Shown: in pieces, positions 40,834 through 50,527 of the stretch
Layout: each line of letters opens with the position of its first letter
Numbering within the stretch: the stretch's first letter is position 1
NCBI RefSeq assembly: GCF_024693525.1
Contig: NZ_JAILKR010000051.1
Coordinates: 1-62,839, forward strand
Direction: 5' to 3'
DNA: 62,839 nt
From: Selenomonas sp.
GTDB taxonomy: Bacteria; Bacillota_C; Negativicutes; Selenomonadales; Selenomonadaceae
Made by a program: the position numbers and the translations under genes
Notes under the pieces: model-generated
The model's input: the letters and a program-made list of their open reading frames with translations, nothing else
Database searches by the model: none
Told to the model about the DNA's origin: nothing

Positions 40834-42749
40834 GCCTGCTGGAACAAACCATCGCCATCATCGAACCCGCCAATTGGGAAATCCCCCAAGCGGCGGCCAA
40901 ACGCATTAATCAGGTCATGGAGGATGATGATCTAAGCCTCGGCGGTCTCCGGGATCTATTACTGCGTTATCTTTCCATAACCGGAAAGCGCCATCCCCAA
41001 GCACCGGAAAAATGTACCATCATTTGCTGCGCCGACCACGGCGTGGCCGCAGAGGGCGTCAGCGCCTATCCCCCCGAGACTACCCTGCAGATGACTCGCA
41101 ATTATCTCATCAGTCAGGGAGCAGCCGCCAATGCCTTCGCCAAATATTGCGATTCTGAGCTACTGGTGGTCGATCTGGGCATCGCCGACGATGCTTCGGG
41201 TATTCCAGGACTCATCGACTGCCACATCGCCGACGGCACCGCCAATATTGCCGAAGGCCCCGCCATGACCCGGAAGCAGGCCATCCTGGCCCTCGAAACG
41301 GGTATCGACATCGCCAATCAGGTCATGGACAAGGGCTTTGACTGCATCCTACCCGGGGAAATGGGCATTGCCAACACCACTGTCAGCGCGGCTATCACCG
41401 CCGCCTGCTGTGGCCGCCGGGCGGTGGAGACCACGGGCCGGGGCACCAACATTTCCGACGAACGATTGCAAAAGAAAATAAGCATTGTCCAACAGGCCCT
41501 AGATATCAACCAGCCTGACCGTAACGACGGCATCGATATTCTGACCAAAATCGGCGGCTTTGAATTCGGCACCATTGCCGGTATTATCCTCGGTGCCGCT
41601 GCCCGTCACGGCACGGTAATCCTCGATGGCGCCAACACCAGTGCCGCCGCGTTGATTGCCCAAGCCATCGCCCCGGAGTCCATCAGCTATGTGATTGCCT
41701 CCCACCTCAGCGCGGAAAAATCCCATGCCTTTGCCCTGGAAAAACTCGGCCTGCAGCCGCTGATGGACCTGGATTTGAAACTGGGCGAAGCCTGCGGCTC
41801 CAGTATTTTGGTCACGATGCTAGAAGCAATGCTCTCCGCTTGGGATGTAATCGACAAGCTCCCCCAGGAACCTGTCGAAACGCCCTTCCATCAGGAATTC
41901 ATGCGCCATACCATCCCCAAGATTACCGATAAAACCTTTGATTTCTACCTGCATACGATGCAGGATCTCGATTACGAGGCCCTGCATAACTGCCAGCACC
42001 GCATCAATAATCTGGCAAAACCCTTGGACAGTCTCGGTTATCTGGAACAAATTGCCGCCGAGGTAGCCGGCATCATCGGCAGCGAACAACCCGAATGTGG
42101 CCTGGAGCGGGCTCTGCTGGTTTTCACCGGCCGCCAAACCAATTCTCTGCAAGCTCAGCTCACCGCCGCCTTTGCCCAGCATGCTGGCGCAGATGTAACT
42201 TTAGCCCACCTGCGCGATGGACTGCCGCCAACAGCCGCTTTCGATTTTGGCCGCGAACAGGCAGAGTACCTGTCACTGACCTACCCACTTTTGGGACTGG
42301 CACTGACGGAACTCGACGAAGATGCGCCCTTTGGAACGGCGGCTATAGAGTTCCAAACCACCCTGCTGAATCCAGACGGCAGTCTTCGCTACCCGGCGGA
42401 TGAGTTCTTACAAAAGGCCCCCGAGGCCTACCAGGGCGCTATTGGGGCCATTATCGGGGCGATTATCGCCGCAGCCCACAACAGCAGTTTCATCCTGCTC
42501 GATGACGAAGCCACGGAAATCATCGCGCGCTACACCGAGCTTTTATGTCCAGAAGTCCGGCCCTATATTCTTCATGTCCAGCCGGCATTACTGCAGGCCG
42601 ATATTACTTTACCCGGTGGCATTATCGCCGCCCTCGGTCTGAACATCACGGAAGCCGCCCTGCACATGCTAAATGACATGCGCACCTTTGCTGATACCAA
42701 GGTATCGATTTCTCAGGACGGTCCCGGTACCAGCAAGCAAATCCCATAA
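40830..42749 (+). CDS. cobT: CobT-type phosphoribosyltransferase with a second, degenerate CobT-like half
   Basis: CobT makes alpha-ribazole phosphate from nicotinate mononucleotide and a lower base for cobalamin. A normal CobT has about 350 residues; this one has 639. Residues 1-350 are a recognisable CobT (IICCADHGVAAEGVSAYPPE, CILPGEMGIANTTVSAAITA, and LKLGEACGSS with the Glu). The second half restarts with the family N-terminus (AKPLDSLGYLEQIAAEVAGI, LVFTGRQTN). It ends AALGLNITEAALHMLNDM with LPGG where family members have LGEG. It overlaps tex (ATGA). Confidence 0.85.
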   Translation: MSLLEQTIAIIEPANWEIPQAAAKRINQVMEDDDLSLGGLRDLLLRYLSITGKRHPQAPEKCTIICCADHGVAAEGVSAYPPETTLQMTRNYLISQGAAANAFAKYCDSELLVVDLGIADDASGIPGLIDCHIADGTANIAEGPAMTRKQAILALETGIDIANQVMDKGFDCILPGEMGIANTTVSAAITAACCGRRAVETTGRGTNISDERLQKKISIVQQALDINQPDRNDGIDILTKIGGFEFGTIAGIILGAAARHGTVILDGANTSAAALIAQAIAPESISYVIASHLSAEKSHAFALEKLGLQPLMDLDLKLGEACGSSILVTMLEAMLSAWDVIDKLPQEPVETPFHQEFMRHTIPKITDKTFDFYLHTMQDLDYEALHNCQHRINNLAKPLDSLGYLEQIAAEVAGIIGSEQPECGLERALLVFTGRQTNSLQAQLTAAFAQHAGADVTLAHLRDGLPPTAAFDFGREQAEYLSLTYPLLGLALTELDEDAPFGTAAIEFQTTLLNPDGSLRYPADEFLQKAPEAYQGAIGAIIGAIIAAAHNSSFILLDDEATEIIARYTELLCPEVRPYILHVQPALLQADITLPGGIIAALGLNITEAALHMLNDMRTFADTKVSISQDGPGTSKQIP

Positions 42750-42757
42750 CCCCGAAT

Positions 42758-42796
42758 GCAAAAACCCGGCTGACAAAATGTCAGCCGGGTTTTTGC
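42758..42796. terminator. Bidirectional terminator after cobT
   Basis: GCAAAAACCCGGCTGACA pairs with TGTCAGCCGGGTTTTTGC between the convergent cobT and hsp20 genes. Confidence 0.9.
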
Positions 42797-42830
42797 TGTG
42801 AATTTATGTTTAAGGAATTATTTAGAAGGC

Positions 42831-43295
42831 TTATTTTATCTCTATCTCGGTCGAGTGCTGAACTTCAGCGGCTTTCGGCATATTCACATGCAAAACTCCA
42901 TCTTTGAATTCTGCTGTGACGCGATTTTCGTCGATATTGTCGATGTAGAACGAGCGGCTCATAGAACCGGAACGGCGCTCACGCCGGATATAGTTTCCCG
43001 CCTCGTCTTTTTCTTCCTTCGACTCATCCTTCTGGGCCGAAATAGTCAGATAGCTGTTCTGATAGCTCAGGTGAATGTCTTCCTTTGCCATCCCCGGCAA
43101 ATCAGCAGTAAGCTCATAGCTGTTCCCGTTGTCTTTGACATCGACGCGCATGCCGCCAGCGCCATTCCAACGGTCCATAGCCGGGAAGAAATCATCTTTG
43201 AAAAATGGTTCATCGAATACATCCCAAATCGACTGTGGACGCTCACTGCTCTTTGCGAGATTGTTTCTTGCACCAAATGGAACTAAACCAAACAT
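42831..43295 (-). CDS. Small heat-shock protein, Hsp20/alpha-crystallin family
   Basis: A 154-residue holdase chaperone. The alpha-crystallin domain covers ~45-150 (MRVDVKDNGNSYELTADLPG, ISAQKDESKEEKDEAGNYIR, RSFYIDNIDENRVTAEFKDG, VLHVNMPKA) and is followed by a short tail with IEIK. AAAGGGG precedes ATG 43295. I saw no CIRCE element (TTAGCACTC-N9-GAGTGCTAA) upstream. Confidence 0.93.
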   Translation of the reverse strand: MFGLVPFGARNNLAKSSERPQSIWDVFDEPFFKDDFFPAMDRWNGAGGMRVDVKDNGNSYELTADLPGMAKEDIHLSYQNSYLTISAQKDESKEEKDEAGNYIRRERRSGSMSRSFYIDNIDENRVTAEFKDGVLHVNMPKAAEVQHSTEIEIK

Positions 43296-43421
43296 AACTG
43301 TCGCCCCTTTCAAGACTGCGCCATAAGTTTCAACAGCTCATGGTATTGATTTATCTCAGGAGGTTTCCCTCTTTTCATTTCTTATTATAAATCAAATAGA
43401 CAAAAAGTCAATAGGTCAAAG

Positions 43422-43464
43422 TAAAAAAAATAACCAAGGCCATGCCCTAGTGGCATGACCTTGG
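43422..43464 (-). terminator. Terminator of the chemoreceptor gene
   Basis: CCAAGGCCATGCC and GGCATGACCTTGG form a stem that pairs fully only in minus-strand RNA (G-U instead of C-A). TTATTTTTTTT follows on that strand. Confidence 0.8.
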
Positions 43465-43484
43465 CGGAAGTATATAAAACTATA

Positions 43485-45197
43485 TCAGAATCTAAACTGC
43501 TTGAGTGCCTGCTCCTGCTCGGCTGCCATATGGGAAAGGGTATCGCTGGCAGAGGCAATTTCCTCCGAAGAAGCAGACTGCTCTTCGGTTGCTGCCGATA
43601 CAGATTCCATATGCTCGGACACTTCCTGGCCCTTGCTGCTGACCTCGGTGACCGAATCAGAGATGTTCTGCGCATCCTTATTTACCATGCGGATCGCTTC
43701 ATCCATCTCCTTCGTCTTCTCGGCACCATCCTGTACCAAGTCATGGATGCGGTTGAATACGGCCTGGAGTTCCTCAACGGATTTAGCCCCAGACACAACA
43801 GCATCACAGCCCTGTTTCATGGATTCAACGGCCTCAGAGGTATCCTGCTGCATCGCATTGATGAGCTCGGCAATCTTCTGGGCGGCTTCCTCAGACTGCT
43901 CCGCCAGTTTGCGGACTTCCTCAGCCACGACCGAGAAGCCACGGCCCTGCTCGCCGGCACGAGCTGCCTCGATGGCAGCGTTGAGCGCCAGCAGGTTCGT
44001 CTGACTGGCGATCTCCGAAATCGTATCTACGATTGCACCGATTTCTTCGGAACGGTTACCCAGGCGGCTTACCATTTCGGCCGTGCTGCTGACCGTTGCC
44101 TCCACATCGCGGATTTCGCGGACGGAGGTCTCCAGTGCCTTATTGCCCTGTTTTGCCTCATCGGCAGCCGTCATGGAATTCGTCGTTACCGCATTGGCAT
44201 GGGCACGCATAGTCTGAATCGAATCGTTAACCTTCAACAAAAGATCCTGGCTTTCCTTAATCTTGTTTTCCTGTTCTATAACCAGATGAGCAGCCTCACC
44301 GACGGACTCCGCCGACTGGACCGATGCCTGAGCCGACTGCATGGAAGCCTCTTTCAGGTTGCCCGACGACGAGCTGATATCCTTGATGGCGTTGCTGATG
44401 CCCCGCATATAGGTGCCGAGTTTCTGCTGCATCTCCGAAAGGACCCGGGACAGGTGCCCGAATTCATCGCCACGGTTAAGGGCCAGTGCCGTACCGCGGA
44501 AGTCGCCATCACGGAGTTTTTCACATACGGCCCGCATTGCATCAAGGGCATTAGTGATATTGCGTGCCGTCATAAGGCTGGCACCTGCCTGCACCAGCAG
44601 GGCTACCAGCGTGACAATCATAATCATCATAGCGGCAGTACTGTTGGCATCGCGGCTAGCCTGTTCATTGGCCTCGGCCTGTTCGTTGACCTTCTGTTGC
44701 TGGTTGTGGAAAGCATCGCGCAGCCCGCGGGTTGCCGGCGAACCTTCTTTTTCATAGTAGCTCAACGCTTCTACGTTTTTGCCCTGTTTGGCCAATTCCA
44801 CCGTGTTGTTCATAATCTTTTTGTAATTGGCCCACTGCGTATCAATATCGGAAGTATCCTCAATCGGCATTCCCTTGACCGCGGTTTTATATTCCGCGAT
44901 GGACTTCTCGACATTGTCCTCAGCTTCTTTTTTCTGTCCTAATACCTTATTAAGACGCTCTGGATTGTCTTGCAGAGTTACTGCCTGCAGCGTCTTTACC
45001 ATCATGACGCGGCTGAACTCTACTGCCGTTCCGAGTTTCTGTACGCCCTGCATCTCATGGTCATACATGCTCTTCATCGCATTATCCGCATTGCTGAGCG
45101 AACGATATCCGGTGACACTGATTCCAATCATAGCTATTGCCGCTACCGCGACAATCAACATTAGCTTATAGGCCACTTTTAGTTGATCAAAACCCAT
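43485..45197 (-). CDS. Methyl-accepting chemotaxis protein
   Basis: A 570-residue transmembrane receptor. TM1 is at ~11-31 ([20 protein letters not shown]), a four-helix-bundle ligand domain is at ~32-190, TM2 at ~190-213, HAMP at ~214-265, and the signalling domain follows with the conserved hairpin [20 protein letters not shown] and [20 protein letters not shown]. It implies a motile organism. No other chemotaxis genes lie nearby. The ligand is not predictable. Confidence 0.95.
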   Translation of the reverse strand: MGFDQLKVAYKLMLIVAVAAIAMIGISVTGYRSLSNADNAMKSMYDHEMQGVQKLGTAVEFSRVMMVKTLQAVTLQDNPERLNKVLGQKKEAEDNVEKSIAEYKTAVKGMPIEDTSDIDTQWANYKKIMNNTVELAKQGKNVEALSYYEKEGSPATRGLRDAFHNQQQKVNEQAEANEQASRDANSTAAMMIMIVTLVALLVQAGASLMTARNITNALDAMRAVCEKLRDGDFRGTALALNRGDEFGHLSRVLSEMQQKLGTYMRGISNAIKDISSSSGNLKEASMQSAQASVQSAESVGEAAHLVIEQENKIKESQDLLLKVNDSIQTMRAHANAVTTNSMTAADEAKQGNKALETSVREIRDVEATVSSTAEMVSRLGNRSEEIGAIVDTISEIASQTNLLALNAAIEAARAGEQGRGFSVVAEEVRKLAEQSEEAAQKIAELINAMQQDTSEAVESMKQGCDAVVSGAKSVEELQAVFNRIHDLVQDGAEKTKEMDEAIRMVNKDAQNISDSVTEVSSKGQEVSEHMESVSAATEEQSASSEEIASASDTLSHMAAEQEQALKQFRF

Positions 45198-45376
45198 AAT
45201 CGACTCCTCCTAATTACACATCCCTAACATTACATCTACACACCTCTAAGATTTTACCATTCCCCAAGATTGTATACTAATTATTTTTTCCTATATCATC
45301 CATAAGTTTTTCTTATGGCAATCGGACTTCTGTCCCTTTTTTCCGTCGTACTTATTCTTTTTTTTACATTATGCTA

Positions 45377-45405
45377 TTGACACACCTCATTTATGACGCT
45401 ATAAT
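45377..45405 (+). promoter_or_regulatory. Perfect consensus promoter of the symporter gene
   Basis: TTGACA (45377-45382), 17 bases, TATAAT (45400-45405). The 75-base leader to the ATG has no obvious structure. The rest of the 282-base gap is AT-rich without other features. Confidence 0.88.
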
Positions 45406-45479
45406 GTAAACATATTAAACATGTATGATTTATTGTTTATAAACTCTACTATCCCACAAGCAAGAAAGAAGGTATTTTT

Positions 45480-46793
45480 ATGACCGATTCCAAACAGGAC
45501 CGCGTCAAAACAGCACGTGACGAAGCTTTGCGCCAGCATAATCCTGGTGCCAGCCGCCAGCAGATGCTTCTCTGGTTCAGTGCACTGATTCTCGGTGGCA
45601 TACTCGGCTCTTTCGGTATCACCGCCCTAAATGAGCTATTCAACTTTATCGCGACAGTATTCACGCGGCTTTTCCAATTTATTGCCGTCCCAACCATTGC
45701 CCTCGCGGTTATCACGACTCTTTCGTCCCTGGGCGGGAAAAAAGAGACCAAGACGATTTTCGCTCATGCCGTGACCTATACCCTGCTCACGACATTTTCG
45801 GCCGCAGCGGTTGGCCTGCTGCTCTATCTCTGGATTGCCCCGGGCAATCTTCCTGCTGAGGTGGTCGGCGCTGGTGCCGCCTCTGTACCATTGGATAAAG
45901 TCGGTTCCCTATCCTACTATGACCATATCATTTCCGTCATTCCGAACAATCTGTTGCAGCCGTTCCTGGCTGGCAATGTACTGTCGGTTATGCTGATTGC
46001 GGCTTCGGTTGGCCTGGCTCTTGCCTTTATGCCCAAAACCGAGAATCGCGCCATTCTCATCAAAGGGCTTTACGGCGTCCAGGAATTACTGTTTACGCTT
46101 ATCAAGGCCATTCTTTGGGCACTGCCCCTTGGCATCCTGGCTTTTGCCGGCCAGCTGGCCGCCCAGATTCAGGCCGGGGTCATCGTCGGCGCACTGGGCA
46201 AGTATGTTGCCGTTGTCCTTGGCGGCAATGCCATCCAGTTCTTTGTGATCCTGCCACTCTTCCTGCTGTTGCGCGGTCTTAATCCGCTTGATGTCTTCAA
46301 GAAGATGAGCCCTGCCGTAGCCGTGGCTCTCTTTACCAAGAGCTCCGCAGGCACATTGCCAGTCACCCTGGCTTCGGCCGAGCAGAATCTCAAGGCAGAT
46401 ACGCGCATCTCCCGCTTTGTCCTGCCCATCTGCACCACCATCAACATGAACGGCTGCGCTGCCTTTATCCTTGTCACGTCACTCTTTGTCATGCAGAATG
46501 CTGGCTTTGAATTGACGCTGGGCACGATGATTTCCTGGCTCTTCATCGCAGTGCTCGCCGCTGTCGGCAATGCCGGTGTCCCCATGGGCTGCTACTTTCT
46601 GACGTTGTCGCTGATGAGTTCCATCGGCGCTCCCATCGGTCTCATGGGCATCATCCTGCCGATTTACACCATCATTGATATGATTGAAACGGCCGAAAAT
46701 GTCTGGTCTGACGCATCGGTATGCGCGATGACCGACCATGACCTGAAGGGCAAGCTTGCGGAAAAAACCACCCCAATAACATCGCTCTCCTAA
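45480..46793 (+). CDS. Dicarboxylate/amino acid:cation symporter (DAACS, SLC1-like)
   Basis: A 437-residue membrane transporter with the GltPh-type fold. It has FTRLFQFIAVPTIALAVITT, the HP1-type serine segment TKSSAGTLPVTL and ICTTINMNGCAAFILVTSLF (NMNG in place of the common NMDG). It imports an acidic or small neutral amino acid or a dicarboxylate with cations; the substrate is uncertain. GAAGG precedes the ATG. It is a single gene with a perfect promoter and its own terminator. Confidence 0.9.
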   Translation: MTDSKQDRVKTARDEALRQHNPGASRQQMLLWFSALILGGILGSFGITALNELFNFIATVFTRLFQFIAVPTIALAVITTLSSLGGKKETKTIFAHAVTYTLLTTFSAAAVGLLLYLWIAPGNLPAEVVGAGAASVPLDKVGSLSYYDHIISVIPNNLLQPFLAGNVLSVMLIAASVGLALAFMPKTENRAILIKGLYGVQELLFTLIKAILWALPLGILAFAGQLAAQIQAGVIVGALGKYVAVVLGGNAIQFFVILPLFLLLRGLNPLDVFKKMSPAVAVALFTKSSAGTLPVTLASAEQNLKADTRISRFVLPICTTINMNGCAAFILVTSLFVMQNAGFELTLGTMISWLFIAVLAAVGNAGVPMGCYFLTLSLMSSIGAPIGLMGIILPIYTIIDMIETAENVWSDASVCAMTDHDLKGKLAEKTTPITSLS

Positions 46794-46808
46794 ACCTATT
46801 TCCATAAC

Positions 46809-46840
46809 AAAGGACCTGGATTATTCCAGGTCCTTTTTAT
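46809..46840. terminator. Terminator after the symporter gene
   Basis: AAAGGACCTGGA and TCCAGGTCCTTT around TTAT, followed by TTTT; it lies between convergent genes. Confidence 0.85.
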
Positions 46841-46891
46841 TTCGCGTTACTGGCAGTCATTTCCTGCCAAATAAATCTTTTTATTTGGTTT

Positions 46892-48277
46892 TCAAACATG
46901 GCGCTCGACTTCAAATCGCCAGAGCTGATACGGTTCGTTTTCGCCAATATTGCCTTTGCGGCGCGCGATGGCAATCTGCTCGCCAACACTGTCTATGCCG
47001 GGCAAATCCGGCAATAACAGGCCGCAGCGATCGCCGCTCTGAACGATGACGCCATAGCGTTTGGTATCCAGCTGCTCCGATGAATCGATGGGTTCCGGCT
47101 CCGTAAGTACATCCACATCGTAGACCAGCTGGGCAAGTTCTTCCGGCTCCACCGGCGAAAACCGCGGGTCCCGTGTTCCAGCGGAAACGGCATTGTAGAG
47201 GATTTCTTCGGCCAGATTCTGCCGAACGGGCTGGATGGTGCCGATGCAGCCGCGCAGCTGGCCGTCCTTTTTAAGGGAGACGAAGGCCCCGCGACGCTGG
47301 TTCTGCAACGCCGCCAGCATATCCTTGGGGATGGCCGCCAGCTTATTGGTGCGCACAAAGGTCTCCAAACTTAGCCGCGCCAGTTTTACCAGCGAATCTT
47401 CCCGCTCCCGGATAGCCTGCATGGCCTCGGCTTCACACCGTGCCAGCTGGGCACCGATGTCCCGGGTGGCGTCAACCGCCCCAGGCAGGAACCAGCCCAC
47501 GCCATAGCCAACACCAAAGGGCCCTTGATAGGAAAGCAGTTCGGATTTTACCTGCCGCCCATCCAGCGTCCCCGCCATAATCCAAAAGGACCGCAAACCG
47601 CATTCCGCCGCTCCATTCGCAAGGTCTGCCGGTGTCAAAAGCAAATCCAGGAAATCTCCACTGCGGAAAACCGCCTGCATCCGCCCATCAAATACCGGCC
47701 CCTCAGCCGCAAAGCCATAGGGACCCTCTTCCTTTAGCTTATGGGACAAGTCGCCGCTGGCAATGACCAGCACCCTTCGCCCCAATTCCTCGGCCACGGC
47801 AGCGATATGCTGCCCGAGACGGTAATGATCCCGGGCCGGCAGTCCCGACAGGCCAATCCGCAGGATGGGAACATTACGCAGATGCTGCTGCAGGAAATAC
47901 AGTGGAATCATCGTGCCATGGTCTAACGCGGGATCCTTTTCCCCCAGCGTTCCCGCGGGAAAATCCGCGGCTTTCCAGCGCTTGACCAAGGCCTCGGAAA
48001 ACTCGGTGTCATACCTAGCTTCCACCCGAACCTGGGGCGCCCGAAAGGCGGCAAAGGAGCCCGACGCCCCCGCGCCGGGGGACAGGTGGAAATAGTCCGC
48101 GTACAGAACCGTATGGGGGCTTAGAATCACCACCGTATCCGGCCGCAGGGCCGCCGCCCGCTCCATGACCCGCTGATAGGCCGCAATCGTCGGAGCTATC
48201 TGTTGTTCTTCCCCGTGACCGACTTCGGGAATGATTAGTGGCGGATGCGGCACCGCCATCGCTGCCAAAATTGCCAT
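46892..48277 (-). CDS. LigB-like dioxygenase domain fused to AMMECR1 domain (AmmeMemoRadiSam A/B type)
   Basis: A 461-residue two-domain protein. Residues ~1-270 are a class III extradiol dioxygenase-like (LigB/MEMO-related) domain (MAVPHPPLIIPEVGHGEE, VVILSPHTVLYADYFHLSPG, VLVIASGDLSHKL). Residues ~290-460 are AMMECR1 (RGAFVSLKKDGQLRGCIGTI, EILYNAVSAGTRDPRFSPVE). In other bacteria these lie beside a radical SAM protein; none is adjacent here. The biological role of the system is unknown. GGAGGAG precedes the ATG. Confidence 0.88.
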   Translation of the reverse strand: MAILAAMAVPHPPLIIPEVGHGEEQQIAPTIAAYQRVMERAAALRPDTVVILSPHTVLYADYFHLSPGAGASGSFAAFRAPQVRVEARYDTEFSEALVKRWKAADFPAGTLGEKDPALDHGTMIPLYFLQQHLRNVPILRIGLSGLPARDHYRLGQHIAAVAEELGRRVLVIASGDLSHKLKEEGPYGFAAEGPVFDGRMQAVFRSGDFLDLLLTPADLANGAAECGLRSFWIMAGTLDGRQVKSELLSYQGPFGVGYGVGWFLPGAVDATRDIGAQLARCEAEAMQAIREREDSLVKLARLSLETFVRTNKLAAIPKDMLAALQNQRRGAFVSLKKDGQLRGCIGTIQPVRQNLAEEILYNAVSAGTRDPRFSPVEPEELAQLVYDVDVLTEPEPIDSSEQLDTKRYGVIVQSGDRCGLLLPDLPGIDSVGEQIAIARRKGNIGENEPYQLWRFEVERHV

Positions 48278-48331
48278 CAGAATCTCCTCCCATCATCTGA
48301 GACATTTCCTCGACAAGTCCTCGTCTTTATT

Positions 48332-49522
48332 TTACTCTGCCCGATGCGCCGGAGCAATCATCGTGTAGAAACAAACAACGCCGAGCGCGTAGCCGATGAC
48401 CATGATTACTGCCATCGGAATCGCCGTATGGTCGCCCATGATGCCTACCACTGGCATCATACAAGCACCGAGAATCATGGAGAAGAAGCCGACAAGGGCA
48501 CTGGCACTGCCCGCATTATGCCCCTGCCGCGAAAGCGCCAGCGAGAAGCTGGCGGCCCCCATAACCGACAGCGGAACCACCGTCACAAACAGCACCGCCA
48601 CCGTATAGGTGATGGGCGCAGCCAGCCAAAAACCTGCCAGCAGGAAAATCGCCCCCACCAGCGGAATCAGAATCGACCATTTCAGCAAGAGCACATCCGA
48701 CACCCGTCCTGCCAGCCGTGCCGGCAGCATGCCAGCAAGCATCAGCCCCATTCCGATAAAGCCAAAAATCAAGCTGAACATCTGGGGCGATACTTGATAG
48801 ATATTCTGGAAGACAAAGGAGGAACCGGCCAGATAGGCAAAGAAAGCACCGAAGATAAAGCACTGCAGCAGGCAATGCCCCAGGAAGTAGCGGTCTTTTA
48901 GCAGCTGCGGATATTTCTTGAAGGATTCCCCCAGGTTTTGCAGCCGCTGGTCCTGGGGCAGGGTTTCCTTATAAACGAGAGTTGCCAGCGCCTGCAGGAT
49001 GCCAATGAATACCAGCACCACAAAGACGCCCCGCCAGCTGGTAAACAGCAGGATTTGGCCGCCCAGCACCGGCGCCAGTATGGGGGCCAGGCCATTTACC
49101 ATCATCAACAGGGCAAAGAAGCGCGTAAGCTCTGCACCCTCACAGACATCGCGCGCAATTGCCCGGGCGATGACGATGCCGCTGGCCCCGGCAAAGCCGG
49201 CCAAGAAGCGGAATACCAAAAACAGCCGGATATCCTGGGCAAAGACACAGCCTGCTGTCGATACGATAAACAAAAGCATCCCGATGAACAACGGCCCTTT
49301 CCGCCCATAGCGGTCACTCAAGGGCCCGGTAAAAATCTGCCCCAGCGCCATGCCGATAATCGTCATCGTCAAGGTTAGCTGGGCCAAGGAGGCCGATATA
49401 CCCAAATCCAGCTGCACCGTCGGCAGTGCCGGCAGGTACATGTCGGTCGATAAAGGTGCCATGGCGGACATGATGCCTAAAAATACCGTCAGCCACAATC
49501 GCGTTTTATTTGTCATTTGCAT
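48332..49522 (-). CDS. Bcr/CflA family drug-resistance MFS transporter
   Basis: A 396-residue 12-helix efflux transporter. It has MSAMAPLSTDMYLPALPTVQ (the Bcr/CflA D-M-Y-LP motif), GQIFTGPLSDRYGRKGPLFI (motif A) and RFLAGFAGASGIVIARAIAR. Substrates may include bicyclomycin, chloramphenicol or other toxic compounds. It lies next to, but in a separate unit from, the MerR-MATE efflux pair. Confidence 0.92.
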   Translation of the reverse strand: MQMTNKTRLWLTVFLGIMSAMAPLSTDMYLPALPTVQLDLGISASLAQLTLTMTIIGMALGQIFTGPLSDRYGRKGPLFIGMLLFIVSTAGCVFAQDIRLFLVFRFLAGFAGASGIVIARAIARDVCEGAELTRFFALLMMVNGLAPILAPVLGGQILLFTSWRGVFVVLVFIGILQALATLVYKETLPQDQRLQNLGESFKKYPQLLKDRYFLGHCLLQCFIFGAFFAYLAGSSFVFQNIYQVSPQMFSLIFGFIGMGLMLAGMLPARLAGRVSDVLLLKWSILIPLVGAIFLLAGFWLAAPITYTVAVLFVTVVPLSVMGAASFSLALSRQGHNAGSASALVGFFSMILGACMMPVVGIMGDHTAIPMAVIMVIGYALGVVCFYTMIAPAHRAE

Positions 49523-49606
49523 ATTTTTTCCTTTCTGATAAGCGTAATGGAGCCATTTTAACAGGATTTTCTTAAATATTTTATTAAAATCAGATTAAAT
49601 TTCTCG

Positions 49607-50446
49607 CTATATTTTCTTGACGGCAATCCGCGTGATAAAACCGCTCGAATCACTCAGACTCATATTTTCCAGAATACTTTCTTCATAGGAAAAGGCACCA
49701 ACCTGGCAATCATTCTCCTTGATATACTGCCGCAGCAGTCGGTAGGCCTCAGCCGTATCATCATAATCCCCTTGGAAATAGGTGACGAGATAGGTCCCTG
49801 CCGGCCGCTCGTACCGGTATTCCCGTTCCACACTGCGATAGGGGCCATGGATTACGGTAAAGAAATGACTGAGTATGCCCTCCTGCCCGGGCTGCAGGAA
49901 ATCCCGCGCTGCCACCATCGCACCAACGCCCAGACCGGCACTTAACTGAAGCTCTGTTACCTGCCGCTCATGTTCCGTTGCCATCTGCTCGACCATAGGC
50001 CAATCCTCAGCAGCAGCCTGCCGCCTCGTATTGCGCGAGAGTACCAACCGCGCCGCGGGCAGTTCCAATTCCTCCACTTTTCCGCAGGCCACTGTCTTGG
50101 CGAGTTCCAGCAGATGGCGCTGATTTTCTACAATGCGCAGCTGCCGCCGGATTTTGGCCTGCTCCTGTTTCAGCCATTGCTGCTGCTCCCCCAGCAGGGC
50201 ATCCAGCCGCGCCGGACTGCGATGCTCCATGTATTCCTTGATTTCGGAAATTTCCAGCCCCATGCCGCGCAGCATGCGCAACAGATAAAAGGGATAGAAC
50301 TGCCGGAATGAATAACTGCGGTAGCCGTTTTCTGCCACATGGTCCGGCTTGAAAATTCCCTGTTCATCATAATAATGAAGGGTGCGTTTGTTGACCCCGA
50401 CAATCCTGGCAAATTCCCCGGTGTGAAATGTCAGCCTCCGTTTCAT
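49607..50446 (-). CDS. MerR-family regulator with GyrI-like effector domain
   Basis: A 279-residue regulator. The MerR helix-turn-helix is at ~5-75 (HTGEFARIVGVNKRTLHYYD, YRSYSFRQFYPFYLLRML), followed by a linking coiled coil (LLGEQQQWLKQEQAKIRRQL) and a C-terminal GyrI/BmrR-type effector-binding domain. ATG 50446 follows AGGGGAGG. It is divergent from a MATE pump whose promoter has the 19-base spacer typical of MerR activation, so it probably switches that pump on in response to drug. Confidence 0.9.
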   Translation of the reverse strand: MKRRLTFHTGEFARIVGVNKRTLHYYDEQGIFKPDHVAENGYRSYSFRQFYPFYLLRMLRGMGLEISEIKEYMEHRSPARLDALLGEQQQWLKQEQAKIRRQLRIVENQRHLLELAKTVACGKVEELELPAARLVLSRNTRRQAAAEDWPMVEQMATEHERQVTELQLSAGLGVGAMVAARDFLQPGQEGILSHFFTVIHGPYRSVEREYRYERPAGTYLVTYFQGDYDDTAEAYRLLRQYIKENDCQVGAFSYEESILENMSLSDSSGFITRIAVKKI

Positions 50447-50459
50447 GGCCTCCCCTCCC

Positions 50460-50490
50460 TTGACATTACAGTTACTGTATACTTTAAGAT
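50460..50490 (+). promoter_or_regulatory. MerR-type promoter of the MATE gene
   Basis: TTGACA (50460-50465) and TAAGAT (50485-50490) are 19 bases apart. The spacer contains the palindrome TACAGT-T-ACTGTA (50467-50479). An over-long spacer with a dyad is the MerR activation arrangement. Confidence 0.8.
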
Positions 50491-50527
50491 AACTATACAA
50501 GGAAATTACAAGAAAGGAAAGATATTT

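Noticed and set aside
43296..43380. CIRCE element upstream of hsp20
   Set aside because: No TTAGCACTC-N9-GAGTGCTAA inverted repeat is present.
43455..44942. 495-codon open frame opposite the chemoreceptor
   Set aside because: The minus-strand protein has a complete MCP signalling domain; the plus frame has no recognisable domain or ribosome site.
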